64,000 nt of DNA, from assembly GCA_039024315.1 (NCBI GenBank), contig JBCCQN010000018.1:1-64000 (forward strand), written 5' to 3'. The notes under the pieces were generated by a model. It saw only the letters and a program-made list of their open reading frames with translations. It had not been told where the DNA came from and searched no databases. The position numbers were made by a program, and so were the translations under genes. The first letter of the stretch is position 1. Every line of letters begins with the position of its first letter. Shown piece by piece: positions 54,977 through 63,188 of the stretch. The stretch is from JBCAWW01 sp039024315 (GTDB lineage Bacteria; Bacteroidota; Bacteroidia; J057).

Positions 54977-56698
54977 TTATGAGTTAATCGCATGGGGGAC
55001 CAGTTGTGGTAAAGGGAAGCTCAAGATAAACTGAGACCCTTCATCTTTGATGCTCTTTACTTCGATTTCGCCTTGCATGAGTTCGACGACTCTTTTGACG
55101 ATCGAAAGACCCAAACCAGAGCCTTCATAGTTGCGATCAAGGCCGTCGCTTTCTTGCTCAAACTTCATAAAAAGCTTTTTCTTGATAAATTTTTCGCTCA
55201 TCCCGATACCGGTATCCGCAACGATAATTTTCAAATGGGGTTGATCGGGATTCGTCTCATCAAGTTCAGACCAAATGGAGACACCTCCTTGTTTGGTAAA
55301 TTTGATTGCATTGGAAATAATATGCCCTAATGACTGCTCAACAAAGGCTTTGTTGAGCATGGGTGAATAAGTCGTGCTTGGTTCAGTAATTTCAAGGTAT
55401 AGTCCTTGCTCCGTGGCTTCATTGCGCCAAGTAGCGTCTAAGGATTCAAAAAGTTCATTGATATCAAGGGCTTCGACAGCAAGGTTGACATCTTGGGCTT
55501 CAAGACGGGTCAAATCCAAAATACTACCTAGCGTTCGCAGCAGGCGATGACCAGACTCTAATACCAGATCAGCGTAGCTTTGCAGTTCTTCGTCGGCCGC
55601 TTCTGCCTCAATGATTTCAGCAAGGCCGATGATGCCGTTGATAGGAGTGCGTATTTCATGGCTCATGTTTGCCATGAAATTATCTTTGGCGCGGTTAGCT
55701 TCCTCCGCTTTTTCTTTGGCTTCAATGATCGCTAGCTCAGCCGCTTTCTGCTCGCTAATGTCAGTAATCCTTACAAGCAGCTCTTGCTTTTCGCCATATT
55801 TGACAAAAGTATAAGCAACGCTGCCCCAAAAGAGACTATCATCCGCTTTGCGGAACCGCGTCTCTGTACTCCAACGATCTCCCGCTTGCAACCTTTCTTC
55901 TATGGTTATGAGTTCGTCTTCGGTGAGAGGCTCGGCTCGCATATCGTTGATCAGCTTACCGATGAAGTTTTCGCGTTCGGCGAGGCCGAACATCTCTAAA
56001 GAGCGCTCATTAGCCGAAGTAATCTCGTGTGATCCTAAGCTCACCAAAAAGATAGCATCAAAAGAATTATCAAAAACCGCCTTCAATTCACGCTGGGCAC
56101 GGGTAATGATGTCATCAACTTGACGATTGGAGAGGCCTTGAAAGTAATAGGCTATGATAGAGACGAAGACTAAGGTGATACTAAAATTGAAGATATAGCT
56201 TTCATGCTGAGAACTTGCAGCTACATCAAACTGGCCAAAAACTGAGTGAGAAGTTGCTTCCAATGCCACCCAACAAATAAACCCTAAGCCAATCCCACTC
56301 CCGAGATACCATTTTTGTCTTAGGTCAAATAATATGAAGGATACCAAAGTCACAAGAACCAGAGCCGTATGCTCTCCACTGGCAAATCCCATCACCGAAC
56401 TCGTCAAAAAGATATTGACGGTCCCCCCCCCAATGACAATAAATCTGGCCAAGATAAACCGACGGTAATAGTTCCAAATCGGTGCTGACATCAATAGGAG
56501 ACAGGTAAGGACCTGTATATTGAAAGCGAGCGGAATGTTGAGAGAATGGTATTGGGCAAGAGAAGGAATCAGCATTAGGCCCACAATGAATCCAATCCGA
56601 TTGGTAAGACGGATACGTTTGGCTTCTCCTGATGAGAGGTCTTCGCTTACGCCAAGATTAGATAGCCACTGCCAGGCCGAGCGTACTTTCTTAAGCAT
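54977..56698 (-). CDS. Sensor histidine kinase: 6-TM domain, PAS, HisKA, HATPase
   Basis: A 573-residue kinase. The cytoplasmic tag AWQWLSNLGVSEDLSSGEAKRIRL is followed by about six TM segments (about 35-190), a PAS domain (about 202-315), HisKA with His347 in NMSHEIRTPINGIIG, and HATPase motifs IISNAIKFT, DTGIGM and GSGLGLSIV. The tag and TM block parallel the kinase at 20987. It precedes the CheY-like gene and probably phosphorylates it. A GCGTT-hairpin (55972) and a close variant (55843) lie in the PAS region. Confidence 0.9.
   Translation of the reverse strand: MLKKVRSAWQWLSNLGVSEDLSSGEAKRIRLTNRIGFIVGLMLIPSLAQYHSLNIPLAFNIQVLTCLLLMSAPIWNYYRRFILARFIVIGGGTVNIFLTSSVMGFASGEHTALVLVTLVSFILFDLRQKWYLGSGIGLGFICWVALEATSHSVFGQFDVAASSQHESYIFNFSITLVFVSIIAYYFQGLSNRQVDDIITRAQRELKAVFDNSFDAIFLVSLGSHEITSANERSLEMFGLAERENFIGKLINDMRAEPLTEDELITIEERLQAGDRWSTETRFRKADDSLFWGSVAYTFVKYGEKQELLVRITDISEQKAAELAIIEAKEKAEEANRAKDNFMANMSHEIRTPINGIIGLAEIIEAEAADEELQSYADLVLESGHRLLRTLGSILDLTRLEAQDVNLAVEALDINELFESLDATWRNEATEQGLYLEITEPSTTYSPMLNKAFVEQSLGHIISNAIKFTKQGGVSIWSELDETNPDQPHLKIIVADTGIGMSEKFIKKKLFMKFEQESDGLDRNYEGSGLGLSIVKRVVELMQGEIEVKSIKDEGSQFILSFPLPQLVPHAINS
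55843..55859 (-). repeat. Hairpin with GCGGTT in place of GCGTT, CCGC stem, AAA loop
   Basis: Sense copy in the PAS part of the kinase with one extra base in the fixed block; stem is perfect. Confidence 0.4.
55972..55988 (+). repeat. GCGTT-hairpin, CGGC stem, GAG loop
   Basis: Exact antisense copy in the PAS region, read as Phe-Gly-Leu-Ala-Glu-Arg-Glu, which fits a normal PAS sequence and so could be chance. Confidence 0.6.
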
Positions 56699-56805
56699 GA
56701 AATGTGATTTGCTTTGAGCTTAAAGCTAGGCATGTGGTTCAAATTAAAAAAAGTCCAATTATCGAAATTATTACACCCATTAAACAGATATTCAAGAAAA
56801 AAAGA

Positions 56806-56830
56806 ACGGCAGAGAATATTTCTCTGCCGT
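56806..56830 (-). terminator. Terminator of the alpha-oxoamine synthase gene
   Basis: An 11-bp perfect stem (ACGGCAGAGAA and complement) with a 3-nt loop, ending in TTCTTTTTTT on the minus strand. Confidence 0.87.
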
Positions 56831-56890
56831 GGAACGTCTACCCTGTAAGTAGGAAAATAAGGCGATTGATAAGAACGTAAGGTTAAAAGC

Positions 56891-58159
56891 TTAACCTATA
56901 TATGCTTTGGCAAAAGCTTGCTTTTGTTTTTGCGACTTGAACCTTTCCTCTTGCTGAGCCATTGGCATTTGATCCGAGATTGCCTGTAACAAGTGGAAGA
57001 TGTCCGACTTTTTGAGATGATTGTGGATGGTGATCCGGATACCGCACTGTTTGTAAGGCACGCTAGGATAGACCGCAATGTTGACATAAAAGCCCATCTC
57101 TCTCAATCTTGCGGCGAGGTTGTATGTTACCTCTGGTACACCCACGTGGATAAATCGTACCGGACTTACAGCAGCATCCATCACTCTGAGCCCATGCTCG
57201 TTGGCAGCTTGATTGAAGTAGCTTATTTTTTCATGCAATTGGCTTTGCAAGGCAGGGAGCTCATCAGATAAGTGGATCTTTGCAGATTGAATTCCTACCC
57301 CAAGCGAGGCCGGCTGCAAGGGACCAGAAAAAATCATGGTGCCACCACAGGTTCTTACTTTTTGCTTTATGGCCTCATTAGGGAATACCAATACCCCTCC
57401 GCCTGCGGCAAAACTTTTGTTTAATGATCCGGCAATGTAGAGTCTTTCGTGTTTAGGGACGACAGATTTGGCAAAACCAGCGCCAAATTGTCCTTTCCAA
57501 CCAATACTGTGAGCGTCATCGACATAAAGATGAAATTGCTCGTAGCGGTTTAGTAGCTCCTCCAATTCTGTCATAGGGGCAAAATCACCATACATGCTGT
57601 ATACTCCGTCAGCCATGTACCAGATCTTGTCATACTTTGTTTGGAGCTTTTTGATTCGAGATTCAAGCATCTCGATATTGTTGTGTCTTATTAGTTCTAG
57701 GTGCACCCCTCTACCTCTAAGGGTTTGGCAAGCCATATTGACCGAGGCGTGAACTTGATGATCCAAAATCACGGCATCGTTATCACCGATCAATACCGGA
57801 ATGGAGGAGAGATGGCCCAAAGTAGTCGTAGCGGATACGATTACAGGCGACCCAAACATTTTTTCAAGATAGTATTCTAGCTCATCATAAAGCCCCAAAG
57901 AAACATAAGCGCGAGAAGAAGAAAACTGCGTGCCGTAGTTTTGAACCGCTTCAATCGCGGCCTCCTTCATTCTGGGGTCGAGTTCCAAGCCGAGATAGCT
58001 ACAGGAACCAAAATTGATGCAATGTTTACCGTTTAGTTGAATTTGACGTCCGTTGAGGACTTGATCCTCTGTGGAAAGATGGGCAACGCCACTTTTCACC
58101 GCTTGTCCTACAGACTTTTCCATGATGGAAAGGCTTTGGGAAGATTTAGTCATTGTCAT
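56891..58159 (-). CDS. Alpha-oxoamine synthase family PLP enzyme (KBL/BioF/SPT-like)
   Basis: A 422-residue fold-I PLP enzyme that condenses an amino acid with an acyl thioester. The PLP lysine is Lys248 in GSLNKSFAAGGG; the cofactor Asp214 and His217 are in YVDDAHSIGWKG. Both N-terminal (INFGSCSYLGL) and C-terminal (CGIRITIHNHLKKSDI) landmarks are intact. Biotin and threonine genes are absent nearby, so the substrate is open. One candidate is the cysteate acyltransferase of sulfonolipid synthesis, known in Bacteroidota; serine palmitoyltransferase is another. It is alone on its transcript. Confidence 0.88.
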   Translation of the reverse strand: MTMTKSSQSLSIMEKSVGQAVKSGVAHLSTEDQVLNGRQIQLNGKHCINFGSCSYLGLELDPRMKEAAIEAVQNYGTQFSSSRAYVSLGLYDELEYYLEKMFGSPVIVSATTTLGHLSSIPVLIGDNDAVILDHQVHASVNMACQTLRGRGVHLELIRHNNIEMLESRIKKLQTKYDKIWYMADGVYSMYGDFAPMTELEELLNRYEQFHLYVDDAHSIGWKGQFGAGFAKSVVPKHERLYIAGSLNKSFAAGGGVLVFPNEAIKQKVRTCGGTMIFSGPLQPASLGVGIQSAKIHLSDELPALQSQLHEKISYFNQAANEHGLRVMDAAVSPVRFIHVGVPEVTYNLAARLREMGFYVNIAVYPSVPYKQCGIRITIHNHLKKSDIFHLLQAISDQMPMAQQEERFKSQKQKQAFAKAYIG

Positions 58160-58455
58160 GGATACAGGGTTTTAGGTTTGAAGATGTTGAAGACATTCCA
58201 AAAGTAAACCCGATTTATAGCCAAATAAAGGACAAGAAAATCACATTTGTACTTTTATTAATACCAAAAATAACGGTTTTGGCCTTTTTTTTGCATTTTT
58301 CATCAACTTATGTACCAAGATAAATATGGCCAAACGATATAAATTTATCCCAAAAACATATTCCACCCCCCAAACGAACATCCCTTTTTTCATTAAAGCC
58401 TCAAAAGGGATTGAATGCCACAATTTCTTTGTAATATTGAGTCAAATAATCAAAA
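58160..58455. other. AT-rich divergent intergenic region
   Basis: About 296 bases between divergent starts (58159 and 58456), rich in A/T runs. It should contain promoters for both genes. No RNA gene seen. Confidence 0.5.
58199..58206 (-). promoter_or_regulatory. Possible Bacteroidota -7 promoter element
   Basis: The minus strand reads TACTTTTG, matching the TAnnTTTG consensus, about 40 bases before the alpha-oxoamine synthase ATG. A TTTG lies upstream, but its spacing (15 nt) is shorter than usual, so this is weak. Confidence 0.3.
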
Positions 58456-58776
58456 ATGGCAGAACAAAATCCAAATAAACAAAACCAGCTCAACATCGAA
58501 CTACCAGCTGAAGTAGCCCGTGGCGTTTACTCCAATCTGGCAATTATCTCTCATTCCCATTCAGAATTTGTGCTTGATTTTGTACAAGTAATCAATGGTA
58601 CCCCCAAAGCTGAGGTGCGTTCGCGCATTATCGTTACCCCCCAAAACGCCAAAAGACTTTTGTTAGCCCTAAAAGATAATATCGACAAGTTTGAGCAAAA
58701 CTACGGAGAGGTTCATTTAGCGGAAAAAGACATCCAATTACCGCCCACATTTGGCGGTCCTACAGGCTATGCTTGA
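58456..58776 (+). CDS. DUF3467 family protein
   Basis: A 106-residue protein of the DUF3467 family. The core reads VARGVYSNLAIISHSHSEFVLDF, followed by RIIVTPQNAKRLLLALKDNI, both typical. The protein is cytoplasmic and of unknown function. It is widely kept in Bacteroidota. Its TGA stop is directly followed by the stop of the convergent TPR gene, with no base between. Confidence 0.93.
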   Translation: MAEQNPNKQNQLNIELPAEVARGVYSNLAIISHSHSEFVLDFVQVINGTPKAEVRSRIIVTPQNAKRLLLALKDNIDKFEQNYGEVHLAEKDIQLPPTFGGPTGYA

Positions 58777-59958
58777 TTAGAGACGGGTCAAAGCTTGGGA
58801 AGCTTTGGCTTTAATGTCTTCATTTTCGTCCAATTTCAACACCAACTCGAAAGCCTCTTTGGCTTCCCGTATCTTGTGTTGAGCCTCTAGGGCCTTGCCA
58901 CGGTAATAATGGTTGGCAGGTATGTAAGCATATTCCTCCAAGCCACAGAGCTTGATCATCAGTAAGCTTTGGTCAAAGTATTGCAGAGCTTGCTCATAAT
59001 CCTTTTCGGATTCTAGAGAAATCCGGCCAAGCAAATGATATACTCTCACCATCAACAAAGAAGTATAGCGGGAGTTTTGGCTGCTGATTTGTTGGCTTTG
59101 AAAATAGTTTTGCGCCTCAAATACGGTCTGCATAGAACTCAAAATTTCTGTTGCCGAACTATAGTCTTTTGCCTCTACTAAGGCCCGAGCGTAATCTGCT
59201 TCAAACCAAGTATTGCGCGGATATTGACGCGTCAGCCGGCGTTTGAGTTGAATGGCATGTTTCAAATCTCCTTCTTCTAAATAGATATCTCCTAAATAGA
59301 ATAGACTTTCTGTCTGGGTAAAATCACTCTGCTTTGATGCTTTATTCAGTTCATCCACCCCCAACTGAGCGTTCCCATCGGGAAAAAAAACCATAAAAGG
59401 CTGCAGATAGCTATGCTTTTCAGGATAGGTCTCGGCGAAGTAATGATAGATACCGGAACTGAAGTAAAACTCAGGACTCTCTTGCGCAAAGGCCAATCCT
59501 TTCTCTAGATAAGGCAGTGCTTTGCGGCCACTATTGGCACCACTGATCCATTCTCGCTGTAGGATATCCAGACGAGCCTGGAAAGCGTAAATCATGTATT
59601 GAAAAAAGGTGTACTCCAGCCTAAATTCAGCTAAGGAGGCGTATTGGGCGTTATGAGACAAAGCGAGGCTTAACTGCTTTTCGATAAAGGGATGGTAATA
59701 GCGAGTGGTCGAAATGTAACTTTGCCACCAACGATTAAAGGCTAGAAGATAGTAAGGAGCCGGGTGATCAGGATAGGCTTTTTGTAGTTTTTGGAAAGCA
59801 AAATGCGCACGCTCGAATTCAAAATTATAAGTAAAATCTAGTGCTTGCTTTGCTTTTTGTCTAAATTCCTGATCTTCAAATACCTGCGCATAGAGAGCTG
59901 GGCCTGCACAAAGCGAGCCTAGCAAAAATAGCCCCCATATATACCATCGACTGATCAT
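58777..59958 (-). CDS. Exported TPR-repeat protein
   Basis: A 393-residue protein with a signal peptide (MISRWYIWGLFLLGSLCAGPALYAQ) and helical repeats with TPR-like spacing across its length, for example FYLGDIYLEEGDLKHAIQL and RKAFELVLKLDENED-like C-terminal segments. Likely periplasmic scaffold; partner unknown. Its stop abuts the DUF3467 stop. Confidence 0.85.
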   Translation of the reverse strand: MISRWYIWGLFLLGSLCAGPALYAQVFEDQEFRQKAKQALDFTYNFEFERAHFAFQKLQKAYPDHPAPYYLLAFNRWWQSYISTTRYYHPFIEKQLSLALSHNAQYASLAEFRLEYTFFQYMIYAFQARLDILQREWISGANSGRKALPYLEKGLAFAQESPEFYFSSGIYHYFAETYPEKHSYLQPFMVFFPDGNAQLGVDELNKASKQSDFTQTESLFYLGDIYLEEGDLKHAIQLKRRLTRQYPRNTWFEADYARALVEAKDYSSATEILSSMQTVFEAQNYFQSQQISSQNSRYTSLLMVRVYHLLGRISLESEKDYEQALQYFDQSLLMIKLCGLEEYAYIPANHYYRGKALEAQHKIREAKEAFELVLKLDENEDIKAKASQALTRL

Positions 59959-60554
59959 TTCACAAATGCTAAGTAAGATGCAGCGAGCATCCCAGACTTA
60001 TTAAGGTGTATTTAGTAGCAAGCAAGATGGTCATTTTGTCTCCTCTAGCTCGGATCTTAAGAGTCTTTGTTCTGGCTACTGCTTTCTAATACTCAAAAGC
60101 CTAATTGGGACGGAGAAAAAGAGCGAAAGTATCGAGAGGTGTTTACTACTTATAAAAAACGCAAGTCGATCCACGAAAGTTTGGTCCGTTATGGAACAAA
60201 TTTGAGAAAATTTATTTGAGAATTTCCAGTCAAATTATCTCAATTTATACCCATGCAAGAGGTTTGTTATTTCCGGCTTTTTTAGGTAAGATTGTGGTAT
60301 TGACTCATGCTCAAGACTTACTCTATGGATCAAAAACTACTCCTATTTTTCTCTTCTACTTTATATTACTTCCACACTATAACATAGGATTTTCACTTAG
60401 GTCTTATTTCGGTTTCACCGAACGCTTGGGCTCTTGTTTTTCAAGCAAATTGTAGGGAAACCCATAGGCTTAGGTTTTTATAAAAAATGGACATTGTTCC
60501 ATATCAATACTTTTATTGACTTAACCAAAACTAAGTATCACAAACTGATTGACT
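59959..60554. other. Long intergenic region with possible coding remnant
   Basis: About 600 bases. An open frame after a TAA (about 60059-60220, plus strand) would encode a basic 50-residue peptide containing NWDGEKERKYREVF; codon choice looks protein-like but there is no good start. A GCGTT variant with a 3-bp stem lies at 60410-60426. The 79-codon ORF at 60216 is not supported. The promoter of the T9SS gene should lie at the right end. Confidence 0.45.
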
Positions 60555-62873
60555 ATGAACATGAATTTGACGAAGACTAATTTATCAAAGGCGCTTATGG
60601 CTTTGATAATGATTTGTTTGGTGCTTCCCGCTTTTGGGCAGGGGGTTACGCCAAACATCCAAAAGATTGACACTGAACAAGATCACTTTGGTGGACCTCA
60701 GCGCAATATTTCTCTTTCTATGATTCCTTATGGAACACCACAGACTCAGTCTGAAGCTCAATGGGATATCGAATATGCATACGATCCAGGTGACTCTATC
60801 CCGAATGGAGCTACCGGTGGTACTGCAGGTATCGGCTTCACTGGTACTGAATTCTGGGTATCTCAATGGCAAGATGACACGATTCATCGCTACAACTCTA
60901 TGGGGGTATGGCAAGAGACTTTTACGATTCCAACTACTGCTGGTCCCAATATCTCCGGCACCCGTAATATTGCTTGGGATGGCACCAACTTTTACCTTTC
61001 TAATAATACTACGACCATCTATGAAGTAGATCCAACGACTAAAATGGTTACGGGTACTATCACTGCCCCAGCAGCAGTAAGAGCCATGTGCTATGATCCT
61101 ACTCTAGACGGTGGTAATGGCGGTTTTTGGACCAACTTCTGGGGAAGCCCTTTCACCGGTACAGAGGATATTTTCGTCATCAGCCGGACTGGGGCAACGC
61201 TTGCGACCATTCCTTTTGCTTCTCACGGCCTAAACGCTGCTTACGGTTTAGCTTATGATGCTACCAGCTTAGGGGGACCCTACATTTGGGGCTTTGACCA
61301 AAGTGGTAGCGGTGCTGTGATCAAGCAATTCGACATTGCAGCGGGTCAATCAACTCCTGTATCTCGTGATGTAAATGCAGACTTCAATGCTAACTCAAGT
61401 GCTGGTGGCTTGGTGATTATTGACAACCACCCAGATTTTCCTGGACAGCGTATCCTCGGTGGTATGCTACAAAATGTGGCCAACTTTGGTTATGATCTAG
61501 ATTTTTCTCCAATCAATATCGATGCTAATCTAGATTTTTCTCTACCTCGTCCTGGTTTCACCTTCATCCCATCGGCTCATATTCCTTCTAACGATTTTGC
61601 TAATATCATCATCAACCAAGGATCTCAGACCATCAACAACCTAGATATCGGTCTTGATATTACTACGGGTGGCGCTTCCGTTTTCTCTGACAGCGAGTCA
61701 TTCATGAGTGTACCTTCAAATGATACCCTTGTGTCTATTCTAGGTCCATGGACGCCTACTGATACTGGTCTGTACCTCATCGATATGGGGGTTACTGTCG
61801 GTGCCCAAGCAGACGAAGACAATACTAATGATAGCTCATTCTTCTTCATTAGCGTCAACGACAGTGTATTTGGTCGTGATGATGGTCTTATCACGGGTTC
61901 TTTGGGTATTGGCCCCACTGCCAATGACAACGCGATCCTAGGGCAAAACTTTACCCTCAATAGTACAGACTTCTTGACTTCTGTCTCCTTCTTCTTGAAC
62001 GCTCCTCCGACGGGTGATGTAGTTTTTGCCTCCGTTTACAGTGTTGACGCCAACGGTGTACCACAGAGTTTGATTCAAAATACTGTTAGCTATACCATCA
62101 CTGCTGATGACAACGCCAACGGTGTATTCTTGACCCTACCATTTCCAAATAATCCCGTAGGTCTTCCTGCCGGTGAGTTTTACGTAGGAGTAATCGAGCC
62201 AGGCGATAACATCACTTTGGCTACGACTTCTTCTGTCTGGACACCAGGCAAAACTTGGATCAACTGGGACGCGCTTGGCGGCTGGGATAACAGCGAAAAC
62301 CTTGGTGGTTTTGAAGTAGCCTACGTACTACGTCCAAACTTCGGTCCTTGTGCTCCTATCTATTTAACCGGCTCTGTAAACATCGACGATGATGATAGTG
62401 GTGCTGGTGATGCTACTTTGACGGCTAACGCCACCGGTGGTACTGCTCCTTACACTTACGTTTGGAACGATCCATTTGCTTCTACTACTCAGACTATTAG
62501 CAATGTAGTAGGTGGTCAAGCTTATAGCGTTACCGTAACTGACGTAAATGGTTGTACTCAAACCTTTACTTCTGATGTAGTAAACCAGTGGCCAACAGGC
62601 ATCGAGGAAGAAGAAGCGGCTGGCATCAGCTCGTTCAACCTATTCCCGAATCCAACCAATGGTCAGTTTGACCTAGGCCTCAAGTTTGCTAAAGCAGAGG
62701 CTGCTAAGGTTACGATTTATGACCTTACCGGTGCTATCGTAGAAACTGTCGCACTACCACGTGCTCAGCAGGTAAATCATACTTTTGACCTCAGTGCGCG
62801 TGCTGCTGGTATCTACTTGATCCAAGTACAAACGGCTCAAGGTACTGCCACTCGCCGTGTCTCTGTAAGATAA
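60555..62873 (+). CDS. Secreted protein with SprB-like repeat and T9SS type A domain
   Basis: A 772-residue secreted protein. The signal peptide ends near LPAFGQ. Residues about 60-330 form a propeller-like region with a WDGTNFYLSNN unit. A beta-sandwich part is followed by a single SprB-like repeat (ATGGTAPYTYVWND to VTDVNGCTQTF). The T9SS type A domain is FNLFPNPTNGQFDL to the C-terminus. Codon choice is noticeably biased to GGT, TCT, ACT and GTA compared with neighbours, suggesting high expression. Starts at 60555 or 60561 are both plausible. A strong terminator follows. Confidence 0.88.
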   Translation: MNMNLTKTNLSKALMALIMICLVLPAFGQGVTPNIQKIDTEQDHFGGPQRNISLSMIPYGTPQTQSEAQWDIEYAYDPGDSIPNGATGGTAGIGFTGTEFWVSQWQDDTIHRYNSMGVWQETFTIPTTAGPNISGTRNIAWDGTNFYLSNNTTTIYEVDPTTKMVTGTITAPAAVRAMCYDPTLDGGNGGFWTNFWGSPFTGTEDIFVISRTGATLATIPFASHGLNAAYGLAYDATSLGGPYIWGFDQSGSGAVIKQFDIAAGQSTPVSRDVNADFNANSSAGGLVIIDNHPDFPGQRILGGMLQNVANFGYDLDFSPINIDANLDFSLPRPGFTFIPSAHIPSNDFANIIINQGSQTINNLDIGLDITTGGASVFSDSESFMSVPSNDTLVSILGPWTPTDTGLYLIDMGVTVGAQADEDNTNDSSFFFISVNDSVFGRDDGLITGSLGIGPTANDNAILGQNFTLNSTDFLTSVSFFLNAPPTGDVVFASVYSVDANGVPQSLIQNTVSYTITADDNANGVFLTLPFPNNPVGLPAGEFYVGVIEPGDNITLATTSSVWTPGKTWINWDALGGWDNSENLGGFEVAYVLRPNFGPCAPIYLTGSVNIDDDDSGAGDATLTANATGGTAPYTYVWNDPFASTTQTISNVVGGQAYSVTVTDVNGCTQTFTSDVVNQWPTGIEEEEAAGISSFNLFPNPTNGQFDLGLKFAKAEAAKVTIYDLTGAIVETVALPRAQQVNHTFDLSARAAGIYLIQVQTAQGTATRRVSVR

Positions 62874-62912
62874 GCCCGCACTAGAAAAGCTATTTCGTTT
62901 TTCTTAACACAG

Positions 62913-62941
62913 AAGACTCGTTCTGAAATAGAACGAGTCTT
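62913..62941 (+). terminator. Terminator of the SprB-like T9SS gene
   Basis: A 12-bp perfect stem (AAGACTCGTTCT and complement) with a 5-nt loop and a run of T ending in TTTTTTTG. Confidence 0.92.
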
Positions 62942-63050
62942 TTTTTGTTTACTCCCAAATCATACACAAGCAATATTTTCCAACAAAACATATTAAAAAT
63001 ATCCCCCCGCCTCCTTAACATTGAAGCTTTAAGTAATGAGTGAAAGTATT

Positions 63051-63175
63051 AAGCACAGAGTAGAGAGTATCCCGTAAGCTTTCGGGAGTATCTAATACGA
63101 AGGATAATCGCTTCTCGCCCCCAATGAGATCGTTTTTTCAAAGTCTTAATACCAAATACTATTGTCTTACTACTG
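63051..63175 (-). repeat. Intergenic mosaic repeat, copy C (inverted)
   Basis: Read on the minus strand it begins CAGTAGTAAGACAATAGTATTTGGTATTAAGAC like copies A and B (first 20 bases suffice to match), has a different middle, then ends with the palindromic core (CCCGAAAGCTTACGGG, one change) and CTCTGTGCTT as in A. It abuts the right side of the IS630 element. Confidence 0.65.
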
Positions 63176-63188
63176 AATACACTGTACA

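Noticed and set aside
3532..55988. GCGTT-hairpins as integron attC sites
   Set aside because: attC core sites need GTTRRRY and RYYYAAC pairs flanking a longer imperfect palindrome; here only one fixed block exists per unit and no gene cassettes or integrase are present.
3532..55988. GCGTT-hairpins as ordinary transcription terminators
   Set aside because: Most lie inside genes, stems are only 4 bp and no T run follows.
60216..60455. 79-codon ORF upstream of the T9SS gene
   Set aside because: Low-complexity hydrophobic translation of AT-rich DNA, no good start or family.
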